Of a DNA stretch of 64,000 nt, positions 42,502 to 52,223 are shown one piece after another. Numbering within the stretch: position 1 is the stretch's first letter; each line of letters starts with the position of its first letter. The notes under the pieces are model-generated. The model was not told the origin of the DNA. It worked only from the letters and a program-made list of their open reading frames with translations, and ran no database searches. A program made the translations under genes and the position numbers. Source of the stretch: Natrinema salinisoli (lineage in GTDB: Archaea; Halobacteriota; Halobacteria; Halobacteriales; Natrialbaceae); assembly GCF_020405205.1 (NCBI RefSeq), contig NZ_CP084470.1:186001-250000 (forward strand). Direction: 5' to 3'.

Positions 42502-42912
42502 CTACTCTCCGAATAGGACTGGCAATAACCTTGCGCCGAGGACTCCTGCCCCAACCGTGAGGACAAAGCGGACCAACATCATCGCATCGAGTGCTCCGAA
42601 CGCGAAACCGATGAGGCCAGCGAGGGTGCCCACCGCAACACCGTGAAGTGTTGCTGAGTTGGAATCAACTCGTCGAACGACCCACGCTGCCGTAACTACG
42701 GTCAGCAGGATTGTTACGATTGGGTAGATTTGGGTGCCGGATACGGTATTAAACTGCTGTAAGGATCCAGGGTCGGGCTCTCCTCCAGTTCCGAACGCGA
42801 GGAGGAAAGTATACGCGACAATCGATGCTATGAGTAGCCCGGTCGAGATAACGTGAGGTGCGATTCCACCCACGGCGATCTGTTTCCACTGTAAGTCTGA
42901 TACTGTCGTCAT
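42502..42912 (-). CDS. small membrane protein, four helices
   Basis: A 136-residue protein from ATG 42910-42912 with segments IAPHVISTGLLIASIVAYTFLLAF, GTQIYPIVTILLTVVTAAWVVRRV, LHGVAVGTLAGLIGFAFGALDAM and VRFVLTVGAGVLGARLLPVLF. No named family recognised. AACATGT element D sits 37-56 bp upstream, matching the spacing in the other regulon members. Confidence 0.75.
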   Translation of the reverse strand: MTTVSDLQWKQIAVGGIAPHVISTGLLIASIVAYTFLLAFGTGGEPDPGSLQQFNTVSGTQIYPIVTILLTVVTAAWVVRRVDSNSATLHGVAVGTLAGLIGFAFGALDAMMLVRFVLTVGAGVLGARLLPVLFGE

Positions 42913-42948
42913 CACTCGTTAGGTGGCTTTGCTGGTGAATCAGGATTG

Positions 42949-42968
42949 ACGTATACATGTTCACCCGA
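42949..42968. promoter_or_regulatory. AACATGT element D (before the 42502 membrane gene)
   Basis: On the minus strand CGGGTGAACATGTATACG, ending 37 bp before ATG 42912. Confidence 0.55.
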
Positions 42969-43139
42969 GATTTTGTTAGTTAATGTTGGCGGCCAGCGAA
43001 TCCGGCACAAACGGGCCTCAGAACTCAAATTACGGCATTCAGCTTCGTACTGCGTTGTCCTCTCGTTCCATTACTGGAGAACTCGTTCTCGACTATCGTT
43101 ACAGCATCTCCAGGCTTGGATGGTTGTAGGATCATCAAA

Positions 43140-43158
43140 GGCAACATGTTTACGTGAA
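43140..43158. promoter_or_regulatory. AACATGT element E (before the multicopper oxidase gene)
   Basis: GGCAACATGTTTACGTGAA, 38-56 bp upstream of ATG 43196. Confidence 0.55.
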
Positions 43159-43195
43159 GGTTGACCGCAGGGTGGACCCTTTCTCGGCATGAGAG

Positions 43196-44755
43196 ATGAA
43201 GTTCAATCGAAGAGAATTCTCGAAACTCGGATTGATGACCGGTGTCGGATTTGGAATCCCTCTCGGAACGGTTGCAGGACCCGCTGGTCGTCTTGTTGAA
43301 TCCGCAAGTATCACGAGTCCCCAGGTCAAGAAGTTCGAGGTTCCATTACCTGTTCCCCCGGTTCTCGAACCAGTGCGCACCGAAGAGACGACTGACTACT
43401 ACGAAATCACACAGCGAGAGGAGACGGCCGAAATCCTCCCCGGATACGAAACAACGGTATGGGGGTACAATGGAATCTTTCCAGGACCGACTATCGAAGC
43501 CAGAAGAGGCCAGGAAGTCGTCGTCGAACAGCGAAACGAACTTCCCGTTCCTGTTTCCACGCACCTCCACGGCGGGGTGACACCACCTGAGAGTGATGGG
43601 TTCCCCACGGACCTCATCCTCCCGCCCGATCTCTCAACGGACGACCTACCGGGGCATATCTCCGGGACTGTCGCTGGGGTTTCACGCGGCTCCAAGGAGT
43701 ACAGATACCCGAATGAGCAACGGGCAGCCACGCTCTGGTATCACGACCATCGGATGGACTTCACCGGTCCACAGGTCTACAAGGGGCTGGCCGGGTTCTA
43801 CATTATCCGCGACGACGTAGAGGATGAGCTCCCCCTTCCCGAAGGGGAGAAGGAGGTCCCGCTCATGATCGCGGATCGGACCTTCACCGACGACGGTGAG
43901 ATGTACTATCCATCAGTCGATCCATCACTCATGGGCGAGCACGGAGTGCTGGCCTCAACGAGTTTCGGGGAGCACACCGGCGCCTTCGGGGACACGATCC
44001 TCGTCAACGGTGCACCGTGGCCGCGAATGGAGGTTTCAAACACGAAGTACCGATTCCGCATTCTGAACGCGTCGAATGCGCGAACGTATGAACTGGCACT
44101 CGAACCCTCGCCGTCTGAAGGCAGCTCGTTCGTCCAAGTGGGTAGCGATGGCGGCCTGCTTTCGGAGCCGATTCCACACGACAAACTCCTCGTCTCTCCC
44201 GCTGAACGCTTCGATGTCGTCATCGACTTCTCACATTACTCAGTGGGCTCCGAAGTGACCCTCGTTAACCGACGTGGAGAGGGTCGGGTGTCCGATGTAA
44301 TGCGTTTCGAAGTTGTCCGTGAAGAGGAGGAGGAGAGCGATATCCCAAGTCAGCTCGCGCCAAACCTCGACTTCCCGAGTCCTGAGGAAGCGGAAGTCAC
44401 CAGGCAATTCTTTTTCATTGCAGGGATGCTCGGAGGGATGTCAACCATCAACGGAAACGCGTATGACCCAGAACGAATCGATGCAGATCCCCGCCTCGGG
44501 TCTACTGAAATTTGGGAGTTCGATGCTGACCCAGCTCACCCAATTCACATGCATCTCGTTCATTTCAAGGTCATTTCTCGTGATGGTGGCCCACCTGGTC
44601 CCTATGATGCCGGTTGGAAGGACACAGTCTTCCTAGATGGCGGCACCGTTCGAGTGGTTGCCAAGTTCACTCCTTACCGTGGAAAGTACGTCTTCCATTG
44701 CCACAATCTTGAACACGAGGATATGATGATGATGGCCAATTTCGAGGTGATCTGA
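43196..44755 (+). CDS. multicopper oxidase (laccase/CotA-like), Tat-exported
   Basis: A 519-residue protein with a twin-arginine-type N-terminus (MKFNRREFSKLGLMTGVGFGIPLG). All four copper motifs are present: HLHGG (His123, His125), WYHDH (His183, His185), HPIHMH (His448, His451, His453) and FHCHNLEHEDMMMM (His501, Cys502, His503, His507, Met about 512). It oxidises phenolics or metal ions with reduction of O2 to water at the cell surface. A halocyanin-like gene and an FAD monooxygenase are nearby. The downstream membrane gene starts immediately after its stop. Confidence 0.95.
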   Translation: MKFNRREFSKLGLMTGVGFGIPLGTVAGPAGRLVESASITSPQVKKFEVPLPVPPVLEPVRTEETTDYYEITQREETAEILPGYETTVWGYNGIFPGPTIEARRGQEVVVEQRNELPVPVSTHLHGGVTPPESDGFPTDLILPPDLSTDDLPGHISGTVAGVSRGSKEYRYPNEQRAATLWYHDHRMDFTGPQVYKGLAGFYIIRDDVEDELPLPEGEKEVPLMIADRTFTDDGEMYYPSVDPSLMGEHGVLASTSFGEHTGAFGDTILVNGAPWPRMEVSNTKYRFRILNASNARTYELALEPSPSEGSSFVQVGSDGGLLSEPIPHDKLLVSPAERFDVVIDFSHYSVGSEVTLVNRRGEGRVSDVMRFEVVREEEEESDIPSQLAPNLDFPSPEEAEVTRQFFFIAGMLGGMSTINGNAYDPERIDADPRLGSTEIWEFDADPAHPIHMHLVHFKVISRDGGPPGPYDAGWKDTVFLDGGTVRVVAKFTPYRGKYVFHCHNLEHEDMMMMANFEVI

Positions 44756-45160
44756 ATGAGTATCGTAAGAGCGAGTAGCAGCAAATCACTACGGACTGGG
44801 AACACCCCCATTCGATTTACTGGGGCAGCACTCGCCTTAATGTCCCAAGTGATACACCTCTGGATTCTCCCCGGAGAATTCGTGGTTACGCTTGTACCCG
44901 GTCTATTCTTCCTTGTCGTAGGAATCAGTCAGGGGCTGCTTGGCATTAGTTTACTGTTTGGATCGAGGAAATGGGCACTACGTTTGGGAGTCATGCTCAA
45001 CCTCCTCATCGTTACTGTCTGGGGCATTACTCGGATTATAAGCCTTCCTGCAATCACGGGGTCAGCACAGTTTAACATAGGAGTGCTTGGGATCGGGTCA
45101 GTAGCTGTAGAAATTGCTCTAATAGTGATACTCCTGAAATTACACAAAAACAGGAAATGA
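44756..45160 (+). CDS. membrane protein cotranscribed with the multicopper oxidase
   Basis: A 134-residue protein starting at the base after the oxidase stop. Four hydrophobic segments: TGAALALMSQVIHLWIL, VVTLVPGLFFLVVGISQGLLGISLLFG, LGVMLNLLIVTVWGITRIISL and IGVLGIGSVAVEIALIVILLKL. No named family. A role in copper handling, electron transfer or oxidase maturation is suggested only by the operon. Confidence 0.8.
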   Translation: MSIVRASSSKSLRTGNTPIRFTGAALALMSQVIHLWILPGEFVVTLVPGLFFLVVGISQGLLGISLLFGSRKWALRLGVMLNLLIVTVWGITRIISLPAITGSAQFNIGVLGIGSVAVEIALIVILLKLHKNRK

Positions 45161-45835
45161 AATAGCATACCTCTTGTTGTAGCCGGACTGGAGATGGCAT
45201 CTATATTCATCAAGCCGGAATTGCTACCGGTTGAAGACTTCATCAAAAACGGTTCAATCATTATTCCGAGGATTAGGTAGCAGTTCAGAATTAGATCCTT
45301 CTGATTAACTGTCGAGCAATTTTGAGTGGCTAATACCACTAAATTCGGTAAAATCGGAATATTACAAGCTCCGGAGTGCTGAGCTGAGGATCTTCTAGGG
45401 AATCAGAACAGATGTTGCAGCGTCCCGAACCAATTCAAATACCTCAGAGATCCCCGTTATTACCCCATCGTCGAGCAAATTTTGGAATCTCAGAATTATC
45501 CCCGAGCTCGTCGAGGTTGTTTTTACGCCCTCAAATCGGCCCGACGAGATTCTTCTTCGCTTTGAGGGCGTCATGTTGGCTTGCATATCGCGGATTTCGT
45601 CTAAAGAAAGAGGTGATATGCAATGTGCGAAGGCCGCTGGCTCTCTCAGGCCGAGGGGCCGTCACAGAGATATTGGATTCACGGAATTAGCATTAGATTG
45701 TACGTTCGTGGCGGATAGTCACTGATCTGGCTCATCACCACACCTGTGATGGATCGGCAGTACGATGAGCAGTCACACCCTGATACAAGGATTGACCATA
45801 CTAGGATCCGCCGGGTCCCTTTTGGAAAGAAAGGG
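45161..45835. other. 675-bp stretch without a recognisable gene
   Basis: Short frames on both strands (for example minus 45395-45586) show no family features. The stretch marks the change from the AT-richer copper cluster to the GC-richer region that follows. Confidence 0.5.
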
Positions 45836-46282
45836 TCACTTTGTCTCTTCGAGGATGCGTTTCAAATTCCGGCCCTCCTCACGCATGTGTGTTCGGACGG
45901 CGTCGAACTCTCGACGGTTGAGTCGGGCGCCAATCGGGCCGGTTCGAACTTTGATTCGCTGGGTGAGTTCACAGCCGTTCGGACGAGGCTCGATCGTGAA
46001 ACTGATGTGCGGCATGAGCAGTCCGATTAGCAGAGAAGTCGGCTTAAACTCGATGTATCGATCCGGATCGGCCTCCACGAATCGCACCGTTTTCTCCTAT
46101 ACCTTCCCTGCGATACGCTCCTTGAAATACGCCTCCGCTCCTGGCTCCAACCCGGTTCCCTCGGTCCACCGGAACGTGATATGATCGGGGTGCCACTCGA
46201 CGTAGTTGTCCTCCATTTCCTCGAAGAATCGATACACCACGGCCGGCGGTGCCGCCACGGCCGTGGTCTCCTTCAATATCAT
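45836..46282 (-). pseudogene. SRPBCC-family protein with an in-frame TAG
   Basis: From ATG 46280-46282, MILKETTAVAAPPAVVYRFFEEMEDNYVEWHPDHITFRWTEGTGLEPGAEAYFKERIAGKV runs to TAG 46097-46099. The same frame goes on as EKTVRFVEADPDRYIEFKPTSLLIGLLMPHISFTIEPRPNGCELTQRIKVRTGPIGARLNRREFDAVRTHMREEGRNLKRILEE to 45836. Both halves together make a normal START/SRPBCC fold of about 148 residues. The stop replaces a residue between two beta strands; CAG to TAG is the simplest cause. A GTG exists just after it, but half a fold would be useless. Confidence 0.8.
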
Positions 46283-46448
46283 TTCAACAGAGATAGGCCG
46301 TTCGGACGTAAATACTGTGCATCGCATCCCGGGAGGTGACCACTTCAGCGACCAAGGAGTTACCCGCACCTCTCGGTTCGGCGGAGGGCCCCAACTCGAT
46401 ATCGTCTGGCTCGAGGAAGGACCTGGCTGCATAATTAGCGCGTATCGA

Positions 46449-47249
46449 TCACAACGACTCGACGAATTGACTCACGATCCGGTTGAATCGGTCGGGTTCC
46501 TCGAGGGTCAGACAGTGGCCACTCTCGTCGAAGAGTTCGAAGCTCCCCTCCGGAACGATCTCCGCGACGTGCCTCGTTGATCCAACGGATCCGCGCTTTT
46601 CATCTGCGCCAGCACAGACTACCATCGTCACGTCGATCTCGGGGAGGACGTCTCGATAATCGCGTGTGAGCGCGTCGAAGAGGATCGCGCTCTTGATCGG
46701 CGCTGGCACCCGGGAAAGTTCGTCGAACACCAGAGCCCTCGTTTCGCCCGAGGGAGGGTCCTTGAACACCTGCTCGGTGATCCGTTCGATGAGACTCGTC
46801 CGATCCTGCTGGGCCAACGCGAGCGTGGTTTGAAGGCCGTCCAAATCGGCGAGTCCGTAGTCGGAGTCGGCCCACTGAAATCGGGACGCTTCCATATCGA
46901 CGTCCACCAACCCTCGGACTCCCTCAGTCCCGAACTGATCGACGTACTCCCACGAGACGAGTGCGCCCATCGACCACCCGACCAAGACGACGTTGTCGAG
47001 GTCGCGCTGGCTGAGAAAGGCCCGAAGGTCGCGGGCGTACTGCGCGACCGTGTGTCCCAACTCCGTCTTCGCTGACTGGCCATGCCCCCTGAAATCGACG
47101 GCAATCGTTTGATACTCCCTCGAGAGGGTCGTCAGTTGGGGCTCGAAGAACCGGTGGCTCGCCATGACGCCGTGTAGAAAGACGATCGGTGCCCCCTCGC
47201 CGTGGTCCTCGTAGTAGAGATCCGCCCCGTTGCACTGGCTGTACGGCAT
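46449..47249 (-). CDS. alpha/beta hydrolase
   Basis: A 266-residue hydrolase. The oxyanion-hole motif is FLHGVMAS. The nucleophile elbow GWSMG has Ser93. The acid is probably Asp in VVCAGADEK, and the catalytic His is in FDESGHCLTLEEP. It belongs to the esterase/haloperoxidase-like group; the substrate is unknown. The length and the start (MPYSQCNGADLYYEDHG) are typical. It is on the same strand as the SRPBCC pseudogene, 167 bp away. Confidence 0.9.
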   Translation of the reverse strand: MPYSQCNGADLYYEDHGEGAPIVFLHGVMASHRFFEPQLTTLSREYQTIAVDFRGHGQSAKTELGHTVAQYARDLRAFLSQRDLDNVVLVGWSMGALVSWEYVDQFGTEGVRGLVDVDMEASRFQWADSDYGLADLDGLQTTLALAQQDRTSLIERITEQVFKDPPSGETRALVFDELSRVPAPIKSAILFDALTRDYRDVLPEIDVTMVVCAGADEKRGSVGSTRHVAEIVPEGSFELFDESGHCLTLEEPDRFNRIVSQFVESL

Positions 47250-47388
47250 AACGATGATCGTACGAGAAACGCAATGATAAGCCTATCCCGTAAACCAACG
47301 AAATAACGGCAAAGAACACTGCAGAGTCAGAAAGTTCGATCGTCGGTAGGATCTCGTATGGACGAGGCGGGTATGGACACGGATCCAA

Positions 47389-48156
47389 CTAGTGTTCCGG
47401 AAGCGGTACTAGCTGTCTACCGGATCGGGTCTCTCTGTGACCCAGTAGTTCGGTCACCCCCGTGACGAAGAGGACACCACCGACACTTGCGAGAAGTATC
47501 GCTACCATCGCCGTCGAGAGACCGGTCACGAGGAAGTTACCGAACAGTGCGCCTGCGATAAAGCTGAGCTGAGTTGCGATAACGCTCGCAGTACCCCAAC
47601 CGCGGCTGACCGGAGCGTACAGGCCGCCGACGGCGACCGTCTCCGCGATCGCGTGGCCAGTGAGGATGGTCAGACCGATCAGGCCGAGCGCTGCGCTCGC
47701 TGCGTAGACGCTTGCGATGATCGCTCCTTCAGTAGCGCGGTGAACGAGTATCGCCCCGAACGCTACGTCAGCACAACCGTCGTGTGGCGATATGCCGCGA
47801 GCACGGCTATTCCAAGCGATCGTCCCACCGACCATTCCGCCGACGACCGAAAGAGCCCATAGCTGAGTGACGGACGACGCGAATGTTACGAGCCCTACCG
47901 CGATCACCACGATGGGCGTCAGTAAGTCGCGACCGCGTTCGACAGTGCGATTCGGTTGCCAGCGCGCGACTGTGTGTAAACCGATCGCGGCGCTGACCAG
48001 TGCCGAGAACCCGACCACTACGACGAACGGGACCGTTAAACCGTGGGCGCCAGCATCCCCAGCGGCGCCGTGGGCACTAACGACCATCGGCCACGCGAAG
48101 AGCGCAACGAGCAGCATTGGCAGAATCGCGACCGTCACACGGCTCGCCCGTCTCAC
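47389..48156 (-). CDS. ZIP-like metal transporter family membrane protein
   Basis: A 255-residue protein with a GTG start (48154-48156) and a signal-like first helix ending in VSAHGAAGDAGAHG, then about seven helices. The motifs VHRATEGAIIASVYAAS and TGHAIAETVAVGGLYAP are H-x-x-x-E pairs as in the metal-binding helices IV and V of ZIP transporters. The His-rich external start fits metal binding. The family call is by motif only; the SBP56 gene upstream on the same strand may be cotranscribed. Confidence 0.7.
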   Translation of the reverse strand: MRRASRVTVAILPMLLVALFAWPMVVSAHGAAGDAGAHGLTVPFVVVVGFSALVSAAIGLHTVARWQPNRTVERGRDLLTPIVVIAVGLVTFASSVTQLWALSVVGGMVGGTIAWNSRARGISPHDGCADVAFGAILVHRATEGAIIASVYAASAALGLIGLTILTGHAIAETVAVGGLYAPVSRGWGTASVIATQLSFIAGALFGNFLVTGLSTAMVAILLASVGGVLFVTGVTELLGHRETRSGRQLVPLPEH

Positions 48157-48316
48157 GTCTCACCAACTCGGGAAGCGAAATTCATACGATTCTAATTCCG
48201 ATATTTCCGCCGACTTATTTCGGCGGTGTCGTCCGCCATCGATCGGCGGAACCGACGACGGAAAGCCGATGGGGCGTCACCGACGGACCGATGGACGTCG
48301 GCGACGTTCGCGCCAC

Positions 48317-49705
48317 CTACATCCAGACGTCGCTGGTGCAGTCGCCGTCGGGCCACCGGATCTCGTGGGCACGGGCCGGGCCTTCGGGGAGCGTTCCGAA
48401 GTCGACGAGGAACTCCTCGTCGAGGGTCATCGTCCCCTCGCGCGGGTTCACGTCGGCCTTGAGCATGACCGACCCCCGCTCTCCCTCCTCGGGGAAGAAC
48501 TGGTCGTCCCACGAGGAGTACAGCGAGGTCGTGAAGTAGAGACGCTCGCCGTCCAGCGAGAGCTGAAGCATCTGCGGCCCGGCGATGATCTCCCGGTCCT
48601 TCACCTCGCGGACGTCGCCGAAGAGGCCGCCCACCGAGATCGTATCGGTCAGCCGCGGGTTCGACGGATCGGAGACGTCGTACATGCGGACCTCTCCGTG
48701 GAGCCAGTTCGCGAAGAACAGGTACCGATCGTCCATCGAGACCAGCAGGTCGGTGATTAACCCGGGAACCGGCATGTCCCAGTCCTCGTGGTCGCGGGGC
48801 TCGACGTCGATGACCTTCGTCGCGCGCCACTCGTCGTCCTCCTTGGACAGATGGAACATGTTCGACGAGAGCGCGGCGCCGACGTAGGCGTGTTCGGATT
48901 CGGGGGTGTGGAGGAAGCGAACCTCGAGGGGCACCAGTCCCTCCTCGCCGAGGTCGATCGTCTGTTCGACCGTCTTCTCGTCCCAGTTCCAGACGTGAAG
49001 CCGCTGTCCGTACTTCCCGGCTTCGACGTCTTCGAGATCGAATCCCGGTTGGTAGGTCGAGGGGGCGGCCCACTCGCTCGAGACCATCACGTTACGACGC
49101 GGCTGGTACCAGAAGTCGTAGTTCATCTCGATGTCCCCAGGCTTGTCCCAGCGGCCGTCGATTTCGAAGTCCTCGTTCAGCAGGAGGAAACCGCCAGGGA
49201 GTTCGCCGTCGTCGTTTCCGAGCATGCTGATCATGATCTTCCCCTCCGGGATGCAGTGGACGGTGTGGGGCGCTGAAAGGTCGTGCTCGAAGACCGCTTC
49301 CGGTTCAATGACTTTCACGAGTTCGGGGTGCTCCCGGTCTTCGGTATCAACGACGTGGATGCGCGAGGAGCGGTTTCCGGGAACGACGAGGTACCGCCGC
49401 TCCGCTCCCTCGACGTGGCAGGACGACGAGCAGGCGTTCCATCCGAAGTGGTGCAGTTCGTCGCCTTTGGTCGGCATCTCGATCCGATCGACGATCTCGC
49501 AGTAGGTCGACGAATCGGGGTCGACGTCGACGACGGTCAGCATGTCGGGCGCGTCGATGTCGGTCCCCACGTAAAGGGCCGGAACATAGGCGAGACGCTC
49601 GCGAGCGGACTGCTCGATAGCGGCCTGCGGGGTGTCGTATCCGACCGCTCCCGCGTGGTGTCCGTGGGCGTGGCTCTCAGTGGTGTGATGTGAGTCTGAG
49701 CTCAT
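48317..49705 (-). CDS. selenium-binding protein family (SBP56, methanethiol oxidase-like)
   Basis: A 462-residue beta-propeller protein from ATG 49703-49705 (MSSDSHHTTESHAHGHHAGAVGYDTP). It contains conserved SBP56 stretches: DELHHFGWNACSSSCHVEGAERRYLVVPG, EHDLSAPHTVHCIPEGKIMISMLG, MNYDFWYQPRRNVMVSSEWAAPSTY and VRFLHTPESEHAYVGAALSSNMFHL. Bacterial relatives are copper-dependent methanethiol oxidases; the His residues in HHFGW, H-T-V-H and FLH match the metal ligands. The extra His-rich N-terminus may bind metal. It faces a divergent promoter with the HTH gene region. Confidence 0.93.
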   Translation of the reverse strand: MSSDSHHTTESHAHGHHAGAVGYDTPQAAIEQSARERLAYVPALYVGTDIDAPDMLTVVDVDPDSSTYCEIVDRIEMPTKGDELHHFGWNACSSSCHVEGAERRYLVVPGNRSSRIHVVDTEDREHPELVKVIEPEAVFEHDLSAPHTVHCIPEGKIMISMLGNDDGELPGGFLLLNEDFEIDGRWDKPGDIEMNYDFWYQPRRNVMVSSEWAAPSTYQPGFDLEDVEAGKYGQRLHVWNWDEKTVEQTIDLGEEGLVPLEVRFLHTPESEHAYVGAALSSNMFHLSKEDDEWRATKVIDVEPRDHEDWDMPVPGLITDLLVSMDDRYLFFANWLHGEVRMYDVSDPSNPRLTDTISVGGLFGDVREVKDREIIAGPQMLQLSLDGERLYFTTSLYSSWDDQFFPEEGERGSVMLKADVNPREGTMTLDEEFLVDFGTLPEGPARAHEIRWPDGDCTSDVWM

Positions 49706-49958
49706 GGTATATATTACGAACCAATATACGATAAACAATCTCGTGGAAAACCATGTACATCCTCGCAGTCATGTATTACTGAGAGGTCATTTTCGGGAGG
49801 GGTTGGAAGACGTGCGATCGGTCCCGACCGGGCTGCGTCGGGAAGCGACGTCGCCGTTTCCCCGCCGACAGCGAGGAAGCCTCGAGCGGAAGAGACGAGA
49901 GACGAGCGGGAAGCCGAAATCGACCCCGCTTCTTGGAATAGCGAAATCGATCGTCGGA
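49706..49958. other. intergenic region upstream of the SBP56 gene
   Basis: It contains an AT-rich promoter-like stretch, GGTATATATTACGAACCAAT followed by ATACGATAAAC, just upstream of the start. No gene visible. Confidence 0.45.
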
Positions 49959-50816
49959 TCACGGCTCGATTCGATCACGAATCGGGTCGGAGCGGTCTCG
50001 ATACGTCTCGAAAACGCGTTCGGCCCAGCCGCGGGCGATCGCGGAGTCGGAGTCGACGAACACGCGCATCATCCCGGTCTGATCGTCGTATCCGGCGACG
50101 CCGATGCAGTCGTCGAAGATGGCGAGTCCGTACGGGAGCGCCTCGCGCGTCCGGAGGGTCAGATGGCCCGCGTCCATGGCCTCGCGAACCTGTTCGGGGT
50201 GGGTCTCGAGGAGAGAGTCGACGACCTCGGGGAGGTAGATGAGTTCCACGTCGCGCCCGTCGAATGGTCGGTCCGACGGTTCCGCGAGCGTCGGCGGGAC
50301 CATGTGGGTCGTGTTGAACCCGCGAAACGCGTCGCTCCCGCGCAGTAACTGCACGAACCGGGCGAACGGTGCGTACGGGTCTTCGGGGGTCGCCGTCGTC
50401 ACCGTCCCGTCGGCGAACGGCGCGACGACGAACTCGCGGTGGGCTTCACAGATCGATTCGAGCAACGGAGCGAGCACCGTCGCGGCCCGCAGGTCCCGCT
50501 CGAGGTGTCCGATCGCGTCGGCGTAGACCTGGCCCTTACCCGTCAGCGTGAACCGATTGTCGACCCTCCTCGCGAGGTCGTGGTCTTCGAGCCATCGGGT
50601 GAACCGGTGGCTCGTCGCTCGAGAGACGCCCAGTCGCGCCTCGAGGTCGTTCCGGTCGAGCGGTTCGTCCGCCAATGCCTCCAAGAGCTCACGGTGGCGG
50701 ACGACGTCGAGCAGTTCGTCGGTCGCCATTCGCTCGCCGAGTTCGTATGCCGATACCGAAGCGGAGTCCAACTCGCGAGTCGTCTCCAGGATTTCGTCGA
50801 GGACTGTGGTTCCCAT
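49959..50816 (-). CDS. winged-helix regulator with a FilR1/DUF1724-type C-terminal domain
   Basis: A 285-residue protein from ATG 50814-50816. The winged helix at about 30-100 (HRELLEALADEPLDRNDLEARLGVSRATSHRFTRWLEDHDLARRVDNRFTLTGKGQ) is followed by a long domain (ILAPLLESICEAHREFVVAPFADGTVTTATPEDPYAPFARFVQLLRGSDAFRGFNTTHMVPP ... GLAIFDDCIGVAGYDDQTGMMRVFVDSDSAIARGWAERVFETYR), typical of FilR1-type archaeal regulators. It is divergent from the MFS gene at 50976, which it may control. Confidence 0.88.
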   Translation of the reverse strand: MGTTVLDEILETTRELDSASVSAYELGERMATDELLDVVRHRELLEALADEPLDRNDLEARLGVSRATSHRFTRWLEDHDLARRVDNRFTLTGKGQVYADAIGHLERDLRAATVLAPLLESICEAHREFVVAPFADGTVTTATPEDPYAPFARFVQLLRGSDAFRGFNTTHMVPPTLAEPSDRPFDGRDVELIYLPEVVDSLLETHPEQVREAMDAGHLTLRTREALPYGLAIFDDCIGVAGYDDQTGMMRVFVDSDSAIARGWAERVFETYRDRSDPIRDRIEP

Positions 50817-50975
50817 GTCGATCACGTCGGTGCAGACGATTACTGAACGTACGCGTCTCACTCAGATAGCTCTGTCTCAGCCTGTGAGATACGTCGAATT
50901 CCCTGATACCGAAGTTCGGATTCGATAGCACGCTCGGTAAATGACTACACGAGGCTCGGCCGCGTCTATTCGTTC

Positions 50976-52223
50976 ATGGACCACGGAAACGAATCCAGCG
51001 GACGAGCGGAATCAACGGACGACCTGAACGAGACCGTGCCGTGGGGGTCTCGGACGGTCCAGATCGTGTTGACGAGCACGGCGCTCGCACCCCTCGGCGT
51101 GCCGCTTATCAGCCCCGCACTGCCGGTCTTTCGCGACGTGTTTGGGATCACCGACGCACAGGCGAGCCTCCTAGTGAGCACGTACTTCCTCGTCGGGATC
51201 GTCCTCTCACCGTTCATCGGCGTCCTCGCCGATCGAATCGGCCGAAAGCGGGTCCTGGTCGGGGGACTGCTGGCGTTCGGCGTTCTCGGCGGTGCGATGG
51301 CGGTCGCGCCGACGTTCGAGGCCCTGCTCGCGCTGCGCGTCGCACAGGGGACCGCAGCGGCGGCGATCTTCATCACGACCGTCACGATCGTGGGCGATGC
51401 GTTCGACGGCGTCCAGCGAAACGCGGTCCTAGGTGCGAACGTCGCGGTCCTTTCGGCTACCGCCGCGCTATTTCCCGTCCTCGGCGGGTTCCTCGCCGGA
51501 ATCGCGTGGAACGCGCCGTTTCTCGCGTACTTGGCAGCAATCCCGATCGCCATGTTCGCGCAGGTCGCGCTGGACGAACCACACCGCGTCGACGACAGAG
51601 ACGGGGTTTCGTACCTCGTCGACGCCGCACGAGCGGTTCTCACGCCGGCGCTCGCGACGCTGTTCGCCGTCGCGTTCCTCACGGAGTTCCTGCTGTTCGG
51701 CGTGATCTTCACGGCGATGCCGTTCGTTCTCGCGGCGACGTTTACTCCCGTACTGATCGGGGTCGTGATCTTGGTCTCCGAGACGGCCTCGATGGTGGTC
51801 GCGCTCTCGAGCGGCCGCCTGGCGCGATACCTCTCGAACGAGTGGTTGATCGCAACTGGATTCGCCTGCTACGCTATCGGATTCGCGGCCGCGTGGGCCG
51901 CGACCGGACTCGTCGATACGATGGGAGCGGTCGTGGTCATCGGCGTCGGCGTCGGACTCCTGATGCCGGTCGTCGACGCCGCCGTGAGCGATCGGGTCAC
52001 CACCGAGTACCTAGCCGGGGCGATGAGCCTGCGTAACAGCACCACCTTCTTCGGTCGGACCGCCGGACCGATCGCGTTCGCCGGCCTGGCGATCTCCACC
52101 GGGATCGGATACGAACCACTCCTGCTCGCCTCGAGTTGCGTCGCTGTCGTCGCGGCCGGCGTCGCCGTCATCGCCGGACCGGTTCGCCTCGGTCGGGAGA
52201 CTGCTCGTCAACCGCCGATGTGA
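50976..52223 (+). CDS. MFS transporter
   Basis: A 415-residue protein with 12 predicted helices. The loop 2-3 motif A GVLADRIGRKRVLVGG is clear, with PLISPALPVFRDVFGITDAQASLLVSTYFLVG in helices 1-2 and the motif C-like region AIFITTVTIVGDAFDG. It resembles drug or metabolite exporters; substrate unknown. The gene is strongly GC-rich. The neighbouring FilR1-type regulator is divergent with 160 bp between the starts, a common arrangement for a transporter and its repressor. Confidence 0.93.
   Translation: MDHGNESSGRAESTDDLNETVPWGSRTVQIVLTSTALAPLGVPLISPALPVFRDVFGITDAQASLLVSTYFLVGIVLSPFIGVLADRIGRKRVLVGGLLAFGVLGGAMAVAPTFEALLALRVAQGTAAAAIFITTVTIVGDAFDGVQRNAVLGANVAVLSATAALFPVLGGFLAGIAWNAPFLAYLAAIPIAMFAQVALDEPHRVDDRDGVSYLVDAARAVLTPALATLFAVAFLTEFLLFGVIFTAMPFVLAATFTPVLIGVVILVSETASMVVALSSGRLARYLSNEWLIATGFACYAIGFAAAWAATGLVDTMGAVVVIGVGVGLLMPVVDAAVSDRVTTEYLAGAMSLRNSTTFFGRTAGPIAFAGLAISTGIGYEPLLLASSCVAVVAAGVAVIAGPVRLGRETARQPPM

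Noticed and set aside
48192-49073. Long minus-strand frame (293 codons) rich in Arg/Pro overlapping the SBP56 gene
   Set aside because: It is a GC-skew shadow of the SBP56 coding sequence: basic composition, no domain, while the overlapping frame is a clear family member.
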